This document shows positions 34,701-56,731 of a DNA stretch of 64,000 nucleotides, one piece after another. Within the stretch, counting starts at the first letter, position 1; each line of letters starts with the position of its first letter. The notes beneath the pieces were generated by a model. That model made no database searches. It worked only from the letters and a program-made list of their open reading frames with translations, and was not told the origin of the DNA. The translations under genes were made by a program, and so were the position numbers. The DNA comes from Parapristionchus giblindavisi (taxonomy: Eukaryota > Nematoda > Chromadorea > Rhabditida > Diplogasteridae), in the NCBI GenBank assembly GCA_943737045.1, contig CALSFV010000203.1, positions 1,167,501-1,231,500 on the forward strand. Reading direction: 5' to 3'.

Positions 34701-37700
34701 TCAGCCATATTGGATGAAACCTTATTTGTTCCAGTGAATGAACACTAAGAATCACAGTAAAGCTATGACTCTTCATATTTCACGAATGATCCTGAGTGGT
34801 ACAACCAAAACTAATCGATACAATAATCAAAATTACCCTGCAGAAGGAGCCATAATGCAATGAGTTCTTCCATTCTTAGATGGGCATTTACACGTAGAGT
34901 CATAATCCACATCGTGATCCATTCCAAAGTTGTGTCCCATCTCATGGGCAATAGTTGAAGCAACCAAAGCTGCATCTTTCTGATGATCCTGTAATTATTC
35001 TTCATCTTTCTTTAACCAGCATCGTTTGTTTGTTATCCCCTGTCTTATTCTCCCTGGACCGGATCTCCATTGTTTTTGTTCATACGAATGATATAATACG
35101 AATACGAACCACATTGACTCCTCCGGAATAATCAAATGAGCACATTGTGCCCTTGAATGCCTTTCCAACGACTCCATTGGCGAAGTGAACATCACTGCAA
35201 TGTTAATGATCTCTAGTCTCTTCATCTATGCGTCATTCTCCTCTGTTTACTCCATTGACCATGTGATATTGTGTGTACAGAGAACACCTCAACGCAGAAT
35301 ACGAACAAGCCCATTCTCCCCTTTTAGAGCTTCAACTTTCACAATAACTATAGTAAAACCGTTCTAACCGGAACCACACAAATGTGCGAGGTCACTCCCC
35401 TGAGAGGGTTAAGGGTATGCAGTGATTGAAAGAGAAAACGATTGACTATCTCTCGCCGACAGACAAAAGAAGCTAATTTATGCATGGTACAAGGCCAACT
35501 GGAAAGAGATCCTATCCTATACTCGGAGAAATTTAGAGTTACCCAATTTTCGGGTGAACGAGTACACTAATTCAAACAAATATGCAGCCAAACGAAGATT
35601 TGCATTACGTCTAGTCTACTACAACTAATTAATGATTACGTATATACAGTCCCGCACGTTCGCGCTCCCTAAACGCGGCCCCCCGCGGCCCGCGGGGGGC
35701 CGCATCATGCCGCATCGATGAATAATTGTTTTTCAAACATTTCATTGCTGGTGATCGTTGCATCATCAGATAATATTAATATCACCGCAGAAACGAAAAT
35801 TTTTGGTTGAGTGTGGACAGCGTCGCACGTTCCCTAAACGCGGCATGATGCGGCCCCCTGGGGCCCGCGGGGGGCCGCATCATGCCGCATCGATGAATAA
35901 ATTTTTTTTAAACAATTCGTTGTTTGTGATCGTTACATCATCAAATAAGGGTGCGGACATGATAATGCAACGATCGCAACCAATGAAATGTTTGAATAAA
36001 AAATTTATTCATCGATGCGGCATGATGCGGCCCCCCGCGGGCCCCGGGGGGCCGCATCATGCCGCGTTTCGGGGACACGGCTGACTATGTGACGCTGTCC
36101 ACACTCAACCAAAAATTTTCGTTTCTGCGGCGATATTAATATTATCTGATGATGCAACGATCACCAGCAATGAAATGTTTGAAAAACAATTATTCATCGA
36201 TGCGGCATGATGCGGCCCCCCGCGGGCCGCGGGGGGCCGCGTTTAGGGAGCGCGAACGTGCGGGACTGTATGTGTATCAAATAAATAAATAAATATTAAG
36301 CATCACTAACGTGAGAAGATGAGCATTATCATTAGGATGAGCTCTCAGGAAGGTCTTTCTGTATGTGAGGAAAGCGTCAAGAGTCTTGTCACTATCAGCT
36401 TGCACTTCCATTTTATCCTCATCTGTCCACACCTCGGTGTACACCAGCCGAATCTCGATATTGATTGGCTTATAAAACTGAAAGTTTCCAGTTAAGACAA
36501 CAATTGTTTACTGCTCCTGCCACACTGGTCTCTCCGTTGCTTTTTCTCTCCATATTCATTAAGTTCTCGTCCTGTTTTCCATTGTGTCCCTCTCTCTCTC
36601 TTCATAAGTTCTCTCAACACGGAAAATGACTCATGCGGCGCCTGTTCACTGTTCTCAAAACACCTCTGACTCGTCCTTCGCTCTTCACTGTTGAGAGGAA
36701 ATAGAATAGAGGAAGAATGACTGACCGAATTCATCATATTAGCCAGTGTGTGCAGTCGATCGTTCACCTTCTCCTCGTCTTTCTCATATTTCTCGAACTG
36801 TAAATAAGTAAATAAACAAATAAACAATTGATTCGTCATCATCTCATATCAATGGATGTGCACGACCGCGCACTTGCATCGTCGTTATCAATCATTTCCG
36901 GAATTAGCAATAACATGATCAGACATGACTCACTAAGGAATGATCGGCGATGAAAGCGAATTCAACGAATCGCCTTCGTTGAAGAACTTCAGCAAATTCG
37001 GAATAGTAATCGGGATTCGCCTTAGCCACTCGAGTTTGTCTCTTTGACCGATTTCCCGTTGAAATCTCTGCAATATTACTAATCTTTCGCGGTTCCAAAA
37101 TCTTCTCTAAACAATTTTTCAAGTTATTTGCATCGACCAAAGTAGTTGTTAAGATGAATAATCCAATTACTAAGAACAAGATCAGAGGGTGTAATAAACT
37201 AGGGATGTGTCATGTGTATCACACTAAAAGAATTGGAAGTAGAAGAAGTAGAGTCAGATAGAAATTAAAGAATGAAAAGGTAGACTAACCACAGGATGGG
37301 AATGTCTGTGGTAGAAGTACGAATCGTCCATTCGGTAGTACTCGCAGATAGAACACATTTGTGGATGTGTGAAGGATTAATGAGATGTCATCGATTGAGC
37401 AAGCAGACAACCATGATTGTCGACCCAATTGATCGGTTCCCTCGAAGTGACACAGGGACTTCTGAAGCGATTAATACAATAATAATAATAATAGTTTATG
37501 CTTTTATAAGAAACACACCGCAAAATAGAATCAGCCCTAAAATATTCCCGACATCTACGTTTATTCGTCAAAGATAAACGAAACGAAATTATACAAAGAC
37601 AAATAATATTTACCTTAGAAGATGTGGATCTCTTCTTCTTCTCAGTCTTCGATAGGAGATTCTTGGAGGGTGAGAAATCGAGAGTAAATTGGTTGTACGG

Positions 37701-38154
37701 TCCATTGAAAGTAATCGATGGCAGTTCTTCTAGTGTAGCCAATTCAACCAACGAAGAAGGATTGAGGGCTCGTCCCTCGTGAGTCAATTCTAATGGACAC
37801 TCCATTCCAAATTATCACAGACACATCTGACAATGAATGAGAATAGTCATTATCACGAGGAAGACACAAAAAGGAGAACCATAAAGTGATAGATATTTCA
37901 CTACATCTTAGATGTTTTATCAAACAATACACGTAACATTGAATGAAATTGAGAGAGAATGCACTGGTCCACTAGAGCATAGTACAATATTTGAATGAGA
38001 GAATGAGAGTGGAAGGAGAGAGTGAAAGGGCAACCTCGAGGGAAGGTTGTACTAGTAAAGTACGTGGATAGAGAATACGACGAAGAGGGAGAAGAGCACA
38101 TAGGCAGAGAGTCATGAAGATAGTACAGAAGAAGTCCTTTAGCAGACTGAACAT
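31714..38154 (-). CDS. adm-2: transmembrane ADAM metalloprotease, meltrin-like
   Basis: Twenty exons: 38064-38154, 37614-37789, 37290-37461, 36934-37106, 36726-36797, 36311-36477, 35110-35194, 34837-34988, 34529-34694, 34175-34296, 34017-34125, 33591-33763, 33261-33477, 33131-33212, 32833-33055, 32636-32746, 32367-32523, 32159-32292, 31926-32037, 31714-31839; 939 residues. Order: signal peptide ([14 protein letters not shown]), prodomain ([12 protein letters not shown]), furin-like RSKR, metalloprotease with intact [12 protein letters not shown] and the following Met (CIMAPSAG), disintegrin domain with [10 protein letters not shown], Cys-rich domain, EGF-like module ([15 protein letters not shown]), one membrane helix and a cytoplasmic tail with several Pro-rich SH3-binding motifs ([17 protein letters not shown]). 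ADAMs shed surface proteins and bind integrins. The intact zinc site favours adm-2 over the inactive-type ADAMs. Exon 1 rests on phase and signal-peptide quality; without it, an ATG at 37805 would give no signal peptide. Confidence 0.9.
35647..36268. mobile_element. 622 bp foldback element with nested GC palindromes
   Basis: Ends are inverted repeats CAGTCCCGCACGTTCGCGCT and its complement, flanked by TA. The two arms, roughly 185 bp each, pair almost perfectly. Inside lies a second inverted pair. Four GC-only hairpin cores occur (near 35685, 35860, 36040, 36225), each built from GCATGATGCGGCCCCC and its complement around a CGCGGG centre. There is no transposase. It lies in the 1.1 kb intron after exon 6 of the ADAM gene. 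TA flanks suggest mobilisation by a Tc1/mariner-type enzyme. Confidence 0.9.
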
Positions 38155-38370
38155 TGTCTGATAGACTGGATGGGCATAAGAAGGAGAAGAAGAAGGAGGA
38201 GCAGGGAAAGAGAAAGGGAGAAGAGTACGTCAAAGACTCTTGCGTAATTCCCTTATGAGAACAGAGAGAGACAAGACAATGAAATGAGATGCAGCTGGGA
38301 CCAAGTAAAACGATTGAGAGGCGGAACGAGTCCACTATGGATTAGAGCATAGAATACCATGATGGACATG

Positions 38371-40159
38371 CTCTGGTTTTTATTTCCCACTGGTCCCCCA
38401 GTAGATTTCCCAGTGGGGATGGAGCTAGGGGACCAGTGGGAGATTTACTGGGGGACCACTGAGAAGGAGAGAGGCACTGGGGGACCAGTGGGAGAAAATT
38501 TAGTGCCCCAGTGGGGGAGTGGGCGTGGTCTTGCACTGTGATATTGTAGAGAAGAGGATTATACTGAAATGACTGTTTATCCAAGTATGGACGATACGAA
38601 TACATTCGAATTAATAAACAATAATAAAATAGCATAACTAACTCAACAAAGTAACTATTACATTACTTACTAATCTAGAGCTTGTAAATGTGAAATCTCA
38701 AAGGGACTAGGGGACCAAAAGTTTGTTCGTTTTGTCGGTCTGAATATATTGAAAGATTAGAGGAGGGGCATACAACAATCGATAATCATTACATAACATT
38801 TAAAAAAAGATACTGTTGTAGCATAGAAAGAGATCAAAGGACAGAAACTAGTGATCAAAGACCACTTAATCCTCTTAGCTGGTCATCTTCTTAATATCCT
38901 TCTGATTCATTGATCCGTTGAATGAATTATGCTGAACATTCTTCTAAGTCATAAACTTGACGACTCCCTCACATCTTGCTCTTTCCATACCAACTGAAAA
39001 GTATTGATTTTTTTTAATAACAATCTTCCAATTCGTCATCCGTTTCAATCTATTTAACCTGACTATTAATAATCCCATACGAATTGTGCATTGTGATTTC
39101 AAAGACTTTGTTAAGCTGATTTCAACGATACATCAGTTATCGATTTTCGTCCACACATGGCTTAGAAAAACGCGTGTTCTTTTTTTTCACTCGTTGCAAG
39201 AGCACTCAATCGGAGTAGAGCTGCCAGAAGGTATGAATGGATATATGAGTGGAATACCATTCGTTAGAGGTCAAGGAAACGAATGCTCATGAGCAATTTT
39301 TTTTCTTAGCATGCAATTTAATCGGTAGCAAAATAACTAGGATCATAAAGGAACAAGTGGAAGAACTCACAATATTCAGTTGGCTGGCTGCACTATGCCC
39401 ATGAAGCGAAAAAGTTAACGCTGGACTTGCTGAAATTAGAATTAATTAGCTAGCATTGCATTTATAGAGTAAGATACGCAGAACTTTGGAAAACTACAAA
39501 GTAGTTAATATTTCTATAAAACAATTTAGTAAATAAGTGACAATGCAAACCCATTGGCGAAATATATTTGAACATTCAGTCCTCCAAGTGTTGTTCCAAC
39601 TCTAAAAATACCCAAAATTTCAAATCTTCAGGCTCGTAGCCATAAACGTAATAAGTTGAAAGAGAGTAATAAGTTGACATGAATGATGATGTATGAAGAC
39701 TGTTCTTTTCAGGTTTTCCATACTTTTATCAACAAATAAAATTAACTTGAGGAATAGTTAAATAGAAAATATACCTTTCTCCGGTTCATCATCCGTTGAT
39801 CTCGTCGGTATATTGCCCTATTGAACTTAAATGAAATTATACTTATTTCATAGAATTGGTAAAATAAAACATATAAATAAGAAAAAAATTTAAAAGACGC
39901 CGAACGCAACGCTCATGCCAAGAGCCGCAGCGCGTCCAATGAATAGCACACTTTGTCAAATGTATGACGAGCGCGCAGTTTCATACTCGCGGTCGCATGG
40001 TTTTGTCTGGGGGACCAGTGGGAGATTTACTGGGGGACCAGTGGGGTGAAATGCGCCCAATCTGTCATCTTTAGAGCACTCTCTTGTCCTGGGAAACCAG
40101 TGGGGGAGCAAAACCACGCCCACTTTTGCTGGGGCCCCACTGGGAGAAAAAAACCAGAG
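38371..40159. mobile_element. 1.8 kb element bounded by CCCAGTGGG repeat clusters
   Basis: The left end CTCTGGTTTTTATTTCCCAC and the right end (complement CTCTGGTTTTTTTCTCCCAG) are inverted. Each end carries a cluster of CCCAGTGGGG / GGGGGACCAGTGGGAG units (38385-38530 and 40009-40150). The stretch GTGGGCGTGG on the left appears as CCACGCCCAC on the right. The interior (38540-40005) is AT-rich with only short frames, such as one ending at 39292. I infer a non-autonomous foldback transposon. No clear target duplication was seen. Confidence 0.7.
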
Positions 40160-41370
40160 ATGGAGGGAGAGAGGATGAATGGATAGCCATATGCACTATA
40201 TCGATTGAGACCATTCATTGAACAAGGGGAAGGATGGCACGAAATGAAAGAAGAAGTGAAGGATGAAGAGTTCCAAGTGGAAAGGTCACAAGTTTGTTTA
40301 ACGATCAATGCAAACAGGGATAGAAGAGGAGAAGAGAGCGAAAGTGGAAAGAGAAACAGTATTGAATCTAGTGGAAATGACCCCTTGGACAAGGGGGTTG
40401 AGTGAGGGTAATAAGTCATCGGTCAGAGACAACAGATGGAGACTGTCGAGCCCTAGAGGCTTGTCACGTGTATCGCGATAACATCCAATACTCACTCTCA
40501 CACTCTTTCATTCACTCATACAATGCACGTAGTGTACTTCTCTTCTGCTCTTTCACAAACAACGGAAAGCATAGCACCATAAGAGACGAGAGAGCTAGTA
40601 TGATTCTAGTTCGAACCATAGAATTTTAGACAATTTAAGATAGTATTTGACTCAGACGAATAATGTAAAGAAAAAGGCTACACAGTGGTAAGTATAATAT
40701 TTATTAGTGAGAGTCGATCTTTAAAGAAATCTATATTGTCAGCGAAGGAGTGCATGACTTGAGCGAGAGTAGTACATACGGAACGAACGAAAATCCAAGT
40801 GAATACAAAATGACGGGTGACTGAATTGAATATGTACTAATGAACAACTCAAGAAGGTAATCGAATGTTCCTTTGATAATTAGTAACAGCGAGAAATTTT
40901 TACATAAGAATAAATAGGCTATAAGTAAAGTATGATACAGAATATGATAGAATGTAGCAATGGTCTCTTGTGTTTATTAAGGCAGCGAATGGTTGAGATG
41001 ATGATGATGAATATGATACAATATATAAAAGATGAGTATGGAAACAGGAAGGGGGGATGAGTCAAGAAGTGCACCTCGTATATGGAAGGATGGGCTAATT
41101 GTGTGTGAGAGAGGAGAGAGGGATGAGTAAGGGGGGAAGAAGAGAAGAGTTAGAGGCAATGACACATTTCACAATGGGAACTCGGTGTAGAGAACACAGA
41201 ATCTATGGTCATCAGAATTATTTGACGATAGAGAAGAAGTAGTAGTATACTAGAGAAGAAGAGGAAGAAAAATGGAGAAGAGAGAACCGGTATCGATCAT
41301 GTGAACTGGGACTTCGCCATTGAATACGATATACGATAGAAAGAAGGATGAATGAATGAATAAAGATGGA
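40160..41370. other. intergenic between ADAM and kinase genes
   Basis: Purine-rich on the + strand in places (40210-40400, 41040-41160). No exon or repeat family was recognised. It presumably contains the kinase 3' UTR and the upstream region of the ADAM gene. Confidence 0.4.
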
Positions 41371-50685
<9,315 letters not shown>

Positions 50686-51964
50686 TCTTCTCTCTCAATC
50701 GGAATTCGCTCCGATGAAGAGACGACGGAGAATCCAAGTGAAGACTCAAAGTAAGAATATCAGCTAGGAAACAAAGAGACGAAGATAAGAGAGAGTCATT
50801 CAATCGAAACAAGGAATGTAATAGTGATAAGAAAAGAAGGAATAAGAATGGAACAAGGCGTTTATTACTGATTAATGAGTAATAATGCCCTGCAGGGGGT
50901 GGGTGAGAGGGGTTCATATAGATATGATTGTAGTGACTCAGCGTATAGTGATAGGTTGATGGGGGAAGAGGGGGTGGTGGAAGGGTGCCCGCACACAAGA
51001 TCTCAGAGTAGAAAGGAGAGTGCTCAGAAGAGGAATTGACCTAGAAAGTGCGAGAGGGCACAGGAAGATGAAGGAAAAGGGGATAAGAACGTGAGGGGGT
51101 ACAAATTGATATAGACTAGAGGCTGATAGGAAGAGAAAGGGGGATCAAGAGCGCTTTGTATTCATTTAAAGTCAAGAGGGGAATAGTAATGATAGAGGGA
51201 AACTATTATGATAAGCAGATGAAGAGAAAGAGAGGGAAGGATAGAATTGAAGAAGAAAAGGCGATCGATGGTGGAATTGAAGTCAAGTATGGCAAGTACT
51301 TGATCGAAGAAATGGAATGATGAAGAGAGGAATGACTAGAAGTAGAAAGAAGATCAAATATAGAAGAAATAGAAGAGATCAAGGGTTGACCAAGAAAAAG
51401 ATGAAACGAGTAGTATGATTTGTGTGAAGAAAAAGGAAGAAAGAAACGAAAGAAACGAAAGAAACGGTTGTTTGCATTCACTTATACATCAGAGAGAAGG
51501 AAAGAATAAGCATTGCCTAAGGAACTGACTGTTTGTTAGGAGAGAAAGAGAAAAAGGAGTCAATTATCTTGTCTTATTCAGTCCTTCCACTGTTCCTTCA
51601 CACATCACAAGTTAGCAGAACACACACGTCAAAACAAACGGTGAACGAAAATGAAATGAAAGCAAAAGCAGCCAGAGAAAGGCCCGTGCGCACCGGTTTA
51701 ACAGCATGTACGAGAAAAAAGCGTGGTGTGCTGGTGAGAGTGTGTGCAAGTGAGGCCGACGCGTCGCCCCTTCCCAATTTACGGTTGCGCACCACCAACG
51801 CCTCCTTATAGTTCAAGAACAAGGATGGTTAATTTTCCTGTATTCATACACAATAATTTGCACATTTCATTGTTAATAATTTATTTAATTCAACAATTTA
51901 TATTAAATTATAGTTCTTTATATTATATGTGATATTTTAAACTTTAAATTAAATATTTGAAGTG
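50686..51964. promoter_or_regulatory. divergent promoter region of gck-4 and the ALMS-like gene
   Basis: The two genes start 1.28 kb apart and point away from each other, so regulatory DNA of both must lie here. The half next to gck-4 (50690-51490) is strongly purine-rich on the + strand; the half next to the ALMS-like gene ends in an AT-rich stretch (51840-51960). No TATA or known factor site can be named. Confidence 0.45.
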
Positions 51965-54597
51965 ATGAGGAATCGTTCCTCAACACAATCGAGTCCCATG
52001 AAGTTCAATGGCTCACATGATGATTCGATATGGTAAGTCCATATCCCTTTCTCTTTTTTTCTCCTCTTCATACTTTGTCTTACATGACTTTTCTTCCTTT
52101 TCTTCCCCATCATAATTTGACATGAGACAGCAATTACCATCTCCTCTTCTTCTTCGTCTTCTCCGATTCCTTCGTCTCTTGACCGGAAACAACGACGGAA
52201 GATATTATATCTAAGGGGCGAACCTTCTCCTCCTCTCAACACTTTCATATCCATTCCTTTGTAGTCCAGTGGAGAGTAGCCTTCTTCATCATTTTACCTC
52301 TTATAGGAGTCACTATCGATGTGCAGTCTCTCGAATAGGCAAAGAACTTTTCACCGACACCAATTCCGATCATCCATCCATTATTGAAGATAGCGAGAAT
52401 AGTCTACATTTTCTCGGTATGTCAATAATTAACTTGATTGGAATTATGGTAGTCATTATAGAAAAATGTTCAGGCTACAGTATACCCACAACTAAGAATA
52501 CAATGAGTGTTGTAACCCGACGGAAAGAATTCTCGAGTCTACGACAGTTGAATTCGAATCAGGCAGTGGATCATAATAGGAATCAATATCGTGAGTATAT
52601 CATATGATTATTAGTCACTATGATATGTATGATATTTATTATATTGCAAAGTGATGTGCATGATTAAGAAATGATTTCATATTTTTTTCTCTATAGTGCT
52701 CGCTGCTCAGTGTCCACTGCTATTTCACCAAAATTATTTCTAAACCCATGCAAGAACTAACTGTCTCCAGAATCTTTTATGATTATCCTCTATTTTAGGT
52801 GACACTCGGACTCGTACAAGGAAGTCTTCCACTGAATTGACCAAGCAATTATCTCTTGATCTTGAAGAAGCTAGACAACAAAATTCCATTTTGAGGAAGT
52901 TATTAGCCGAAAGAAGTGAGACCATCACTCAATTGAAAGGAGAGAATAACGTGCTTCAACGACAAATGTAAGTCATCTTTTGAATATAGTTTTTGATATT
53001 TCATAAATTAAAAAAATTAAAGAAAATGCTAAAGGGTATGTGAAGCGATGGAAACTGCATTTACCGTATAACATGCTAAGCATTTTACATTTGATGAATA
53101 GAGAACAATTAACCTTACATATTGTAATTGTACATATATATGCGATGTATATTCTAGTTTATATTCCAGACGAAAACTGAGCTCAGGGAGACATAGCGAG
53201 CGTAGTAAGTGGTCAAGTCCGTCGAGAAACGAGAATGATCGATTACATAGAGAACCTTCCGTTCAGGTGACTAATAGTCTATACCATTAATAATATGTAT
53301 GCGGTAGTTCATATTATATATAGTATGTATATGACGAAAATGTATACGGTCGTTTACTGCATTACAGAGTATCAGCCTATCCGAATTGTCCCCTGTCATT
53401 AGTAGGAAAGAAGATAAAAGGAGGTTGACATATTCATCTGAAACTCCAGAATCTTCCAGTGCTTCAACTCCAAAAAGGACAACAAACGAGAGAATAAGTG
53501 AGTTTGTTAAAATATCACAGCAACTCCACACTTACCCAACACTCCTAACAATATTTTAAATTTCTCAGATAAATTGGCAAAGATCAAAGATCAAAAAATA
53601 TGTTTTCTTTTGATATTGTATTTTTTAAGATGGTCATTGGCTGCCCCAGATTCCTGTCTCACGACCATCTGATCGAGAAGAAGTTCTCAATGAATCTCCT
53701 ATTCCCTCCTTCGTTCCTCCTTCCACTTCTACTCTTACTCCCAATAATGGAAATGAAGTATCGCAATCAACGCCTAAGAATATCTTCATTCCAGCCTCTA
53801 GAAAGACGCCATCGGTACTGATTCTCGATCCTTCGAACACTTTCCAATCTATACTTTTCAGTACTACCTGAAAATTCACAAACCGGAGTTCATCATACAA
53901 TGCGAGAAGAGACAAACGATGATCAAAGCTGCCGCTTTGACAAGAAATAAGGTATTTACTGTATTCTTCCATTATTCCCATCTGGACAATTTAAATTGGT
54001 ACAATGCCCATCGCACATCATATCACCGTATTTCGCAAAAGTCTGACCATTTACACTGTCATTATTTTTATTTTGCTGAAATTATCGAAATTTTGCTTAG
54101 TGTGTATCCAATTCTAAGCAATATTCCAACGTTTGAGAATTCTATTTCATAAAAGTATTATTACTAATTATCAAAATTAATCTATTTCAGCTAGCCGAAG
54201 AGCGTCGTACGATTGCTCGTGCTGTTGTAGAAGGAAGAGCCTCTTTTGAAGCAGCGAAGCCATTCCTGAGAAATGATCAAACTGAAATTAAGGCCTTCCA
54301 AGATTCGGAGATTAGAAGTGCAACAAAGAAGTCAGTTTCTCTAATATCACATTGATGATGACTGATTTGTATTGAATAAAAATATTCAATTAGTAATATT
54401 CGAATCTCCGGATGTCTGACTAATTATAAATATTCTAGACGATTCCGTAGTACTAGCGAGTTCCAAGCACGACGCCGAGAAAGAAACGACGAAATCGAAC
54501 GGGCGACCAACAAATTGATAGCTCATTGCTTCAGTGTGGTAAGATATAACTCGTTATTTGACATCGAGATTTCCAGTCATATCATTGCCCATTGTAG
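51965..54597 (+). CDS. protein with C-terminal ALMS-like centrosomal motif
   Basis: Eleven exons: 51965-52032, 52307-52416, 52474-52590, 52799-52967, 53170-53266, 53368-53497, 53630-53814, 53862-53951, 54191-54330, 54439-54538, 54577-54597; 408 residues. Exon 4 encodes a coiled coil (LTKQLSLDLEEARQQNSILR, then LLAERSETITQL). Exons 5-7 are Ser/Pro/Arg-rich and look disordered. The last 130 residues match the layout of the ALMS motif: YYLKIHKPEFIIQCEKRQTM, a basic helix, then SATKKRFRSTSEF followed by RRRERNDEIERATNKLIAHC. ALMS motifs occur at the C-termini of ALMS1 and CEP295 and target centrosomes or centrioles. The match is by eye and distant. The final 38 nt intron is unusually short; read through, the frame instead runs to 54853 with an unrelated tail. 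Confidence 0.6.
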
Positions 54598-56731
54598 AAT
54601 ACTCTGCAACGAGGACGATCATTTGCCAATTGATCGCGGCGTCGCCATCTATGTATCGATTCTCAAAACAATTGATGTATCTCAATCACTACCGTATCTC
54701 CAATCCATTGTCTCTCACTCTCGGTCCCTTAGTATTGGTCATTCACTACTTATAACCCCTCGACTCTTTCCAAACCATTCCGTCATCTACTTTATCTCAA
54801 TTGTATCATTGAATTGTGCTATAAATTGTGTGATTCGAGTCGACTATCGATAAGTTCTGCACACAGACAATGATTGATGGTCGGAAGTGAGAGGAGAATT
54901 GAGAGTTAGAGTAAATACTAGTGTTATATCATACAGTCATTATTGCATACATGAAATAGACATGACGGTTTTGTACCGTAATAGTAATGACAACCATACG
55001 TATCCTTTTGACATATTATTTATATGGAGGGGGTTTGAACCTGTATTATATTGATATGTGAACATTCCATTTTACTCATCTTGTAATCACTTTCCGTTTG
55101 TTGATTTTTGGTGATAACTAATCTAATCTTGGTATTACTAATGATCGAGAAAGGACAATCAAAGGTGGAATCGCTCTTCCTCTCTGTACCTCTCCTTCTC
55201 CCTCTCTCTATATATGCCTCTTGCCTCATTCAATCTAGACAAATGAGCACTGACCCCTCATTACGCTTGATCTCCTTAATTACTATGTTACTACAAGATA
55301 AACACGCAGGTTGATTGGGTTGTCTCTCTCCTACTATAATACTACAATATTTGCAAATAGAGGGACGACAATGATGATATTATGGGCAAAGTCCATCTTT
55401 ACAACCTTGCACCAACTTTATCTCTCAAATATCTTGCCTATGACACTTCCAAACTATGATCATTCCTATTTTCCTTGTGGATTATGACTTGTAATATCTC
55501 GAATGAATCTTAACAATGAACCATATGATGTTATCATAGAGTCAGAAGGTATCCTTATCATTCCTATATCTTTGCCTCTTCTTCTCTTACTCCTCCTCAT
55601 CGTTCCCATCTTTTGTCCGTGTCGATGAGTCAATCTCCCCCCTCATCGATCTCCTGAATAGAAAAGGATGAAGAAGTAGAAGGGAGGAAGAGGAGGAGAA
55701 GGGAGAGAGAAGAGAGGAAGAAGACATCATGACTATTGTAGAGAATGTATCAGTGTAATACGAGAGAGGTGTGAGTGACTGAACCACACGGATGGTTACG
55801 GTACGCTTGATCAAGATAAGCGAAGACGAAGTTGGGTGATTGAGGAGAAGTAAGAGTGGAGAAGAATGTTATCATGTGTATAATACAACGACCCCTATCA
55901 AGCACAGAACCCTTGGAGAACACGTGGTTGCCACTGAAGAGCGGATTTGTCTGGGCGTACTGAGGATTCTGAGGACACATTCAAGTGACACTTCGATCGT
56001 GAATCACTCTTCGTTCATCTTTTTTTTTGAGCAACTATTGAAGACTTTCTTAATAATCAGAGACGCTACGCTTTATCCTTTTCGAATATTGAACCACGAA
56101 ACAAAATACAGAAGCAATAGCTTGAAAATATTCCTCGCTACTACGTGAGCAATTGCTTAATTTTGTGTATGGCAATGAATTCGACCTCATTTGATAAGAG
56201 GAAGAAGAGGGATCATTCCCTTCCCTTTAGAGGATCTAGGCCATCTATTGCCTCTTCTCACTATCTGTAGTGATTGATTGAGTGGGTGATATATAGTACC
56301 CGTCGATTGACTTACTCTACTCAAAATACTCTTTATCATTATATAATATATAGTACACGAAAATGGACGCTAGAAGATGTAAATCGGGAGGATTGGCAGA
56401 TGCAAATTATGGCTGTGACGATGAATTGAAGTGAATAGAAGATAGCACCAAAGGCGAGAGGAGGAAAAGAATACAGAAGGCACCATTGAGGGGAAAGCTA
56501 GCGATGGACGTTAGAGAATGAGAACATTATAGAAGATAAGACCTCGTGCTCAGAGATAATTAATTAATATAGAGAAAATAAGATCAGAATAATCGTTGCA
56601 CTAGCGCAATATGCATTAGAGATGAGAAGGAAAACGATGCACTTAGGTGAAAAAAGAAGACCGGTACCATGACAATGAGGCAAAATAACGTAAAATCAAG
56701 AAGAAAAACATAATTATAATGGCCATTCTAT
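54598..56731. other. convergent intergenic region
   Basis: Lies between the 3' ends of the ALMS-like (+) and zinc-finger (-) genes. One minus-strand stretch near 55890-55980 reads PQNPQYAQTNPLFSGNHVFS with a possible donor after it, but no partner exon or family match was found. The rest is AT- or GA-rich and shows no structure. Confidence 0.4.

Noticed and set aside
37901..38335. 144-codon minus-strand open frame
   Set aside because: Ser/Phe/Leu low complexity from a purine-rich + strand; only the short signal-peptide frame inside it (38064-38154, another frame) looks real.
51949..52254. 101-codon minus-strand frame with Glu-rich run opposite the ALMS-like gene
   Set aside because: Overlaps the antisense of exon 1 and a CT-rich intron; composition is low-complexity and no splice partners exist.
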